Source: Comamonadaceae bacterium (lineage in GTDB: Bacteria; Pseudomonadota; Gammaproteobacteria; Burkholderiales; Burkholderiaceae_C). From it: a DNA stretch of 6,028 nucleotides. Positions 1-6,028 of the stretch are shown piece by piece. Each line of letters opens with the position of its first letter. Within the stretch, counting starts at the first letter, position 1. Made by a program: the position numbers and the translations under genes. The DNA lies in contig CANKNK010000114.1 in the NCBI GenBank assembly GCA_947483455.1, positions 1-6,028 on the forward strand, given 5' to 3'. The notes below the pieces were generated by a model. That model had not been told where the DNA came from. It searched no databases and was given only the letters and a program-made list of their open reading frames with translations.

Positions 1-449
1 ACCACGCTGATAGCTTGGTGGTGGTGCGGGTCAAATTTGGCGCCGGCCTCGGGGTTGATAGGAATGACTTTGTTGCGCTCCAGGGCTGCTAACAGTTGGC
101 GTAGCGTGGCTTGCGCGCCTTCATTGATCTGGGCCGCGGTGGCGTCTTTGATCGCCAGACCAGCTTCCAGGCTGTCGGCGACCGGCAGCAGACTTTCGGC
201 GAAACTTTCCACCGCGAATTTGCGTGCCTTGGTGATTTCGTCCTCGGCGCGGCGACGTGCGTTCTCGGCATCGGCCTTGGCGCGCAGGTATTGGTCGGCC
301 AATTCTGCGCTTTTAGCCTGCAAAACGGCCAACTCGGCCTGGACGACGGTCAGCGGATCGGCATCGAATGCGGGCTCGGCACCCGCGCCGGGCGCATTCG
401 CGTCGGGCTGGGCATCGTTGGAGGGGGTGGGTGAGGCGTTATCGGACAT
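1..449 (-). CDS. grpE: GrpE nucleotide exchange factor, 5' part (runs off left edge)
   Basis: GrpE is the cytosolic nucleotide-exchange factor that releases ADP from the Hsp70 chaperone DnaK. The frame opens with ATG at 449-447 and stays open for 149 codons to the window edge, so the stop is missing. Residues 1-30 are an acidic, Ala/Pro-rich disordered start. Residues about 34-90 form the heptad-like long helix, with the family block QYLRAKADAENARRR (53-67), then KFAVESFAESLLPVADSLE (77-95). The start of the beta domain, FDPHHHQAISV (139-149), matches FDPNVHQAI of E. coli GrpE. An in-frame upstream ATG at 494-492 would add 15 residues, but it lies inside the -10 element of the heat-shock promoter, so a transcript from that promoter would lack it. 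The 449 start is therefore preferred, with only a weak GGTAAG ribosome site. dnaK probably follows outside the window (inference). Confidence 0.96.
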   Translation of the reverse strand, partial: MSDNASPTPSNDAQPDANAPGAGAEPAFDADPLTVVQAELAVLQAKSAELADQYLRAKADAENARRRAEDEITKARKFAVESFAESLLPVADSLEAGLAIKDATAAQINEGAQATLRQLLAALERNKVIPINPEAGAKFDPHHHQAISV

Positions 450-492
450 GTGCTTACCAAAAATTCCGTTAAAAAAGCGGCGTGCGAAAGAC

Positions 493-518
493 ATGGGGCA
501 CCGTTGGCCTATTTCAAG
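493..518 (-). promoter_or_regulatory. Sigma-32 (RpoH) heat-shock promoter of grpE
   Basis: On the minus strand CTTGAA (518-513) is followed after 14 bp by CCCCAT (498-493) and then GT, which matches the known RpoH consensus (CTTGAA, 13-17 bp, CCCCATnT). The predicted start of transcription is near 484-486, giving a leader of about 36 nt before the grpE ATG at 449. It sits in the 119-nt gap between the FKBP gene and grpE (450-568), where I see no other gene. No CIRCE inverted repeat (the HrcA operator) is visible here, so control by RpoH alone is the simplest reading. It implies that grpE starts its own transcription unit instead of depending on the upstream genes. Confidence 0.85.
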
Positions 519-568
519 GCTGTTCGGCGGTTTTTTCTATTCCCTTGGCGGCGGGCCATGGGGCGCCC

Positions 569-916
569 TTAAACAGCCAGCAGCTCGACCTCGAACTTCA
601 GGGTGGCGTTGGGCGGTATGACGCCACCGGCGCCGCGTTTGCCATAGCCCAGCTCAGGGGGAATGATAAGGGTGCGACAACCACCCACTTGCATGCCAAC
701 CACGCCTTCGTCCCAACCCTGGATCACCATGCCCGCGCCCAGGCGAAAGCTAAAGGGGTCACCCCGGTCCTTGCTGGAGTCGAATTTTTCACCTGGCTCG
801 CCGTCCTCGAACAGCCAGCCGGTGTAGTGCACCCGCACCTGCTGACCGGCGGCAGCGGTATCGCCGTCGCCTAGAACGGTGTCTTCGTATTGGAGTCCGG
901 AAGGGCTGGTATGCAT
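569..916 (-). CDS. Small FKBP-type peptidyl-prolyl cis-trans isomerase
   Basis: A 115-aa single-domain FKBP that catalyses cis-trans isomerisation of Xaa-Pro bonds during folding. There is no signal peptide or membrane segment, so it is probably cytosolic. The residues lining the FKBP12 active site are recognisable: Y31 in VHYTGWL, F45-D46 in KFDSS, F55, V64-I65 and W68 in MVIQGWDEGV, Y91 in PPELGYG, and F108 in the final strand LKFEVELL. The length fits the minimal FKBP12-like fold, with no SlyD-type flap insertion or metal-binding tail and no FkpA-type dimerisation domain. The ATG at 916 is preceded by AAGGA (927-923) at good spacing, which settles the start although the frame is open further upstream into aroE. 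The gene lies 67 nt after aroE and ahead of the grpE heat-shock promoter. Which named FKBP it corresponds to is not certain, so no symbol is given. Confidence 0.95.
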   Translation of the reverse strand: MHTSPSGLQYEDTVLGDGDTAAAGQQVRVHYTGWLFEDGEPGEKFDSSKDRGDPFSFRLGAGMVIQGWDEGVVGMQVGGCRTLIIPPELGYGKRGAGGVIPPNATLKFEVELLAV

Positions 917-940
917 GAAAAATCCTTGAAATGATGAATG

Positions 941-969
941 AAAAAATCTGCCGGACGCAACTTGCGCCC
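941..969 (-). terminator. Weak hairpin plus U-tract between aroE and the FKBP gene
   Basis: In the minus-strand transcript GGGCGCA (969-963) can pair with TGCGTCC (959-953) around a 3-nt loop, with one G-U pair in the 7-bp stem. A run of six U (946-941) follows, but six bases (GGCAGA) separate it from the stem, so it is not a textbook intrinsic terminator. It could weaken read-through from rpoD-aroE or simply be chance. The rest of this 67-nt gap holds only the FKBP ribosome binding site. Confidence 0.3.
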
Positions 970-983
970 CGCTAAAACTAGGC

Positions 984-1829
984 TTACAAACTGCTGCGCA
1001 CTGTGTGCAAAAGGGTTGCAGAAATAGCGGGCAGGGGCCCAAACCACGCAGCAAATGCCGGGCGGGCTTGGTGGAGCAGCATGCCCAGGCCTTCGGCCAC
1101 CGGATTACCTCGGGCCTGCGCCGCCGCCAGCAAGGGGGTAATACGCGGCACATACACAATGTCCGACACCACGGCATGGGCAGGTAGCGCGTCCAGGCGG
1201 ATATCCAGCGCGTCCTGGCCGTGCATGCCCAAGCTGGTGGTATTGACCAGCAGTTGCGCGTCCTGCAGCGCCGCATGCCGCTCGGACCAGGGCAGGGCCT
1301 GCACAGCGGGTCCGAACTCCTGGGCCAGCGCTTGCGCTTTGCCCGCATCGCGGTTGCACAAGCGGATGCCTGGCACGCCCACATCTAGCAGCGCACACAG
1401 CACTGCGCGCGATGCGCCACCGGCGCCCAGGACGACCGCCGGGCCTTGGCCGGCCGCCCAGGTCGGCTGAGCCTCGCGCAGGCTTTCGATATAGCCAAAG
1501 GCATCGGTATTGGTACCCCGCAAGCTGCCATCGGCTTGCACCACTACCGTGTTCACTGCGCCTATGCGCCTAGCAATAGGGTCGAGTTGGTCCACGAAGG
1601 ACAGTGCCTGCACCTTGTGTGGAATCGTCAGGTTGCAACCGGCAAAGCCCAGCACCGGCAAGGCGCGCAAGGCCTGTTCCAGTTGCGCCGCTTGCACTGC
1701 CAGGGGCACATAGGCACCACGCAAGCCGTGCTGGGCGATCCAGTGGCCATGGATCAGCGGGGAGCGCGAGTGCGCCACCGGCCAGCCCATGACGCCGGCC
1801 AGCACAAAAGGCTGGGCATCTGCGCTCAC
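984..1829 (-). CDS. aroE: Shikimate dehydrogenase (NADP-dependent)
   Basis: AroE reduces 3-dehydroshikimate to shikimate with NADPH, the fourth step of the chorismate pathway, in the cytosol. The 281-aa product has the usual family length. The shikimate-binding Ser pair is in HSRSP (S21, S23). NLTIPHK carries the catalytic Lys (K72), then GAVNT (N93) and GTNTD (D109, the second catalytic residue) follow. The Rossmann loop is GAGGASRA (135-142), and NRD (159-161) is the NADP-phosphate-binding position, usually NRT. NTTSLGM (196-202), DIVYVP (223-228) and EGLGMLLHQA (246-255) complete the pattern. The preferred start is GTG at 1829-1827. The next in-frame ATG (1790) would remove the first beta strand, and starts further upstream would overlap rpoD. 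No Shine-Dalgarno sequence precedes the GTG, and only four bases separate it from the rpoD stop, so ribosomes finishing rpoD probably reinitiate here (inference). Confidence 0.97.
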   Translation of the reverse strand: MSADAQPFVLAGVMGWPVAHSRSPLIHGHWIAQHGLRGAYVPLAVQAAQLEQALRALPVLGFAGCNLTIPHKVQALSFVDQLDPIARRIGAVNTVVVQADGSLRGTNTDAFGYIESLREAQPTWAAGQGPAVVLGAGGASRAVLCALLDVGVPGIRLCNRDAGKAQALAQEFGPAVQALPWSERHAALQDAQLLVNTTSLGMHGQDALDIRLDALPAHAVVSDIVYVPRITPLLAAAQARGNPVAEGLGMLLHQARPAFAAWFGPLPAISATLLHTVRSSL

Positions 1830-1833
1830 CGGC

Positions 1834-4725
<2,892 letters not shown>

Positions 4726-4732
4726 GGTTCAA

Positions 4733-4737
4733 CCTTC
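4733..4737 (-). promoter_or_regulatory. Ribosome binding site of rpoD
   Basis: GAAGG on the minus strand ends seven bases before the ATG at 4725. It supports the long 963-aa start over the internal ATG at codon 319, which has none. A short upstream reading frame ends with TGA at 4738-4736, overlapping this site. Confidence 0.75.
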
Positions 4738-4776
4738 AGTGATGAAGAGGATTGGATGGCGGCATCAACAAAGCGA

Positions 4777-4796
4777 TGCGCTTGCAGGCAAGCGCA
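4777..4796 (-). other. 20-nt palindrome (hairpin) in the rpoD leader
   Basis: TGCGCTTGC and GCAAGCGCA are perfect inverted repeats separated by two bases. In RNA this gives an eight-pair stem with a four-base CCUG loop. No U-run follows on either strand, so it is not an intrinsic terminator. It lies 51 bases upstream of the rpoD ATG in the dnaG-rpoD gap. In E. coli this gap is an mRNA processing region that lets dnaG and rpoD transcripts decay at different rates, so an RNA-processing or stability role is possible. A protein-binding operator is the alternative. Confidence 0.6.
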
Positions 4797-4946
4797 GGCA
4801 TATAAACGATAGGACGGGAACGCTATGGCAAGCTGTGCGGGCGAACATTTGGATTGCAGCCCTTGCGGTCGGGTGGCCTAGGTGATCGGTGTCACTGCGT
4901 GGCCGGTGCCGGAGGTACTGCTGTCGCTCTTGCCGGGAAAAGGCGG

Positions 4947-4955
4947 ATTATACCA
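4947..4955 (-). promoter_or_regulatory. Extended -10 promoter for rpoD, overlapping the dnaG stop
   Basis: The minus strand reads TGGTATAAT (4955-4947), a perfect match to the extended -10 consensus TGnTATAAT. The dnaG stop codon TAA (4950-4948) lies inside the hexamer. At 17-bp spacing the -35 position reads AGAATT, a poor match, as is common for extended -10 promoters. A TTGAAG lies 21 bp upstream, which is too far for normal spacing. The predicted start near 4940 gives rpoD a leader of about 215 nt. It would allow sigma synthesis independent of primase, matching the known internal promoters of the E. coli macromolecular-synthesis operon. Confidence 0.55.
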
Positions 4956-6028
4956 ATTTTACCGATTCCAATTCTTCAATCAGCGCTTTTTTACGGGATT
5001 TAAGAGTTTCATAGCGCTGCCGCAACTCGGGGTCGGCCACCTGGGCGACGATCGACGCCATGTGCGCAGTCAATTGGTCGACTCGCAGGCGTTTGAGGAC
5101 GTCTTGCAAATCCAGCGCAGCTTCTTCGCTATGTTCCGAGGGCACGGTATCGCCGCCCATCAGGCGAAGCGCCAAGCCTTCAAAATCCTGACCGGCCATT
5201 TCGCCGCGCAGCGCGGTCCAGTTCAGTGGGCCGTGCTCATGCAACTGGCTCTCCAGCCAGACAAAGAGCTGCGCCAGTGGAGCTGCTTGCTCGCACAGCA
5301 TGGCCTGGTCTTCATTGGATAGGTTGGCCCATAAATGGCTTTGTGCCAGCAAGATGCGTGCTGCGGGTTCGGCACGGCTGGCCGGTTGGGCGCGCAGGCC
5401 AGCGCGGGTCGGGGCGCGGCCCCGCGCGCCATAGGGGCTCCAGGTGCGGGTGCCCGGCGCCGCGTCATCCCAGTTGCCGCGTGGCTTGGTACTTTTCTCA
5501 GTTTTGCGTGCCGCGCCCCCCGCATAGCCTTGGCCAGGCAGCCAAAGCTGGGACAACTCCCGCGTCGTGAGCTGCACCAATTCAGCGATTTCGCCCAGCA
5601 ATTGCAGCTTGAGCGCGCCTTCGGGCAATGCGCTCCACAAGGGTTTGGCATTGCTGGACAGGTGCGCCCGGCCTTCGGCGCTGTGCAATTCGCAGCCTTC
5701 GCTGGCCGCCTCCACCAGAAAGCGGCTGAGCGGCGTTGCCGTGGCCACCGCCTGCGCAAAGGCCTCGCTGCCATGGGCACGGATAAAGCTGTCTGGGTCG
5801 TGCTCTTGCGGCAAAAACAAAAATTTGATGCTGCGTACATCACTGGCATAACTCAGTGCGCCGTCTAGCGCTTTGCGCGCTGCGCGACGGCCTGCGCTGT
5901 CGCCGTCAAAGCTGAACACCACGGCGTCGGTAAAGCGGAATAGTTTTTGCACATGGTCGGGGGTGCAGGCGGTGCCCAAGGTAGCCACCGCATTAGGAAA
6001 GCCCAGTTGCGCCAGTGCCACCACATCC
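4948..6028 (-). CDS. dnaG: DNA primase DnaG, C-terminal part (runs off right edge)
   Basis: DnaG makes the RNA primers for replication at the fork. The window holds 359 complete codons and the TAA stop (4950-4948); about 270 N-terminal residues, including the zinc-binding domain, are outside. Numbering from the first full codon (Asp, 6027-6025), DVVALAQLG (1-9) is the end of the EGYMDVVALAQ TOPRIM motif, and AVATLGTA (13-20) follows. FDGDSAGRRAA (40-50) holds the metal-binding DGD (equivalent to D309/D311 of E. coli), and EHDPDSFIR (75-83) contains the third acidic group. Residues about 165-220 are a Gly/Arg/Pro-rich linker, and about 222-355 is the helical DnaB helicase-binding domain (LLAQSHLW to KSRKKALIEELESV). 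The length fits full-size bacterial DnaG. rpoD follows after 222 nt, as in the macromolecular-synthesis operon; rpsU would be expected upstream. Confidence 0.97.
   Translation of the reverse strand, partial: DVVALAQLGFPNAVATLGTACTPDHVQKLFRFTDAVVFSFDGDSAGRRAARKALDGALSYASDVRSIKFLFLPQEHDPDSFIRAHGSEAFAQAVATATPLSRFLVEAASEGCELHSAEGRAHLSSNAKPLWSALPEGALKLQLLGEIAELVQLTTRELSQLWLPGQGYAGGAARKTEKSTKPRGNWDDAAPGTRTWSPYGARGRAPTRAGLRAQPASRAEPAARILLAQSHLWANLSNEDQAMLCEQAAPLAQLFVWLESQLHEHGPLNWTALRGEMAGQDFEGLALRLMGGDTVPSEHSEEAALDLQDVLKRLRVDQLTAHMASIVAQVADPELRQRYETLKSRKKALIEELESVKLV

Noticed and set aside
499..568. Possible intrinsic terminator after the FKBP gene (G+C-rich GGCGCC and CCATGG palindromes; T6 at 531-536 on the plus strand)
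   Set aside because: On the minus strand the stems are short and no U-run follows them. The T6 is on the plus strand, where no gene needs a terminator.
569..1384. 271-codon reading that joins an out-of-frame part of aroE to the FKBP protein
   Set aside because: The part upstream of 916 is aroE in the wrong frame. The FKBP domain and AAGGA ribosome site fix the start at 916, so this is not a fusion.
4801..4835. Possible sigma-70 promoter TTGCCA with TATCGT or TTTATA upstream of rpoD
   Set aside because: The spacing is 14 or 19 bp and the hexamers are poor. The extended -10 at 4947-4955 is a much better candidate.
5223..5849. 208-codon minus-strand frame inside dnaG
   Set aside because: It is a shifted-frame shadow of the conserved primase reading frame, rich in Cys, Arg and Ala, with no recognisable domain.

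Overview
All genes in this window lie on the minus strand and read from right to left. The order is dnaG (3' part only), rpoD, aroE, a small FKBP-type peptidyl-prolyl isomerase gene, and grpE (5' part only). The dnaG-rpoD pair is the core of the classical macromolecular-synthesis operon. The G+C-rich sequence, the beta/gammaproteobacterial RpoD and GrpE motifs and the Lys/Ala/Pro-rich front of RpoD suggest a betaproteobacterium, probably order Burkholderiales and perhaps a Comamonadaceae-like lineage. That assignment is inferred from protein character; no database search was possible.

Right part (about 4948-6028): the C-terminal 359 residues of DnaG primase, entering inside the TOPRIM domain. 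A perfect extended -10 promoter motif (TGGTATAAT) overlaps the dnaG stop codon and is the best candidate for a separate rpoD promoter. The 222-nt dnaG-rpoD gap (4726-4947) would then be a leader of about 215 nt, and it carries a 20-nt palindrome. No RNA gene was recognised there.

Centre (1834-4725): rpoD, 963 codons. Its C-terminal ~645 residues are an ordinary group 1 sigma-70 with regions 1.1 to 4. They are preceded by a ~284-residue, arginine-free, lysine-rich (73 Lys), low-complexity tail resembling histone H1 or AlgP-type C-terminal tails. This is the most unusual element of the window.

Left part (1-1829): aroE (shikimate dehydrogenase) begins with GTG four bases after the rpoD stop, without a visible Shine-Dalgarno sequence, so it is probably translationally coupled to rpoD. 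A 67-nt gap with a weak hairpin leads to the 115-aa FKBP gene. After it, a near-consensus sigma-32 heat-shock promoter (CTTGAA, 14 bp, CCCCAT) drives grpE, which runs off the left edge.

Functionally the window couples replication priming (DnaG), housekeeping transcription initiation (RpoD), aromatic amino-acid biosynthesis (AroE) and protein folding (FKBP, GrpE). I do not see a novel multi-gene system. The points worth a second look are the RpoD tail, its A-tract-rich coding sequence, the rpoD leader, and the rpoD-aroE junction.
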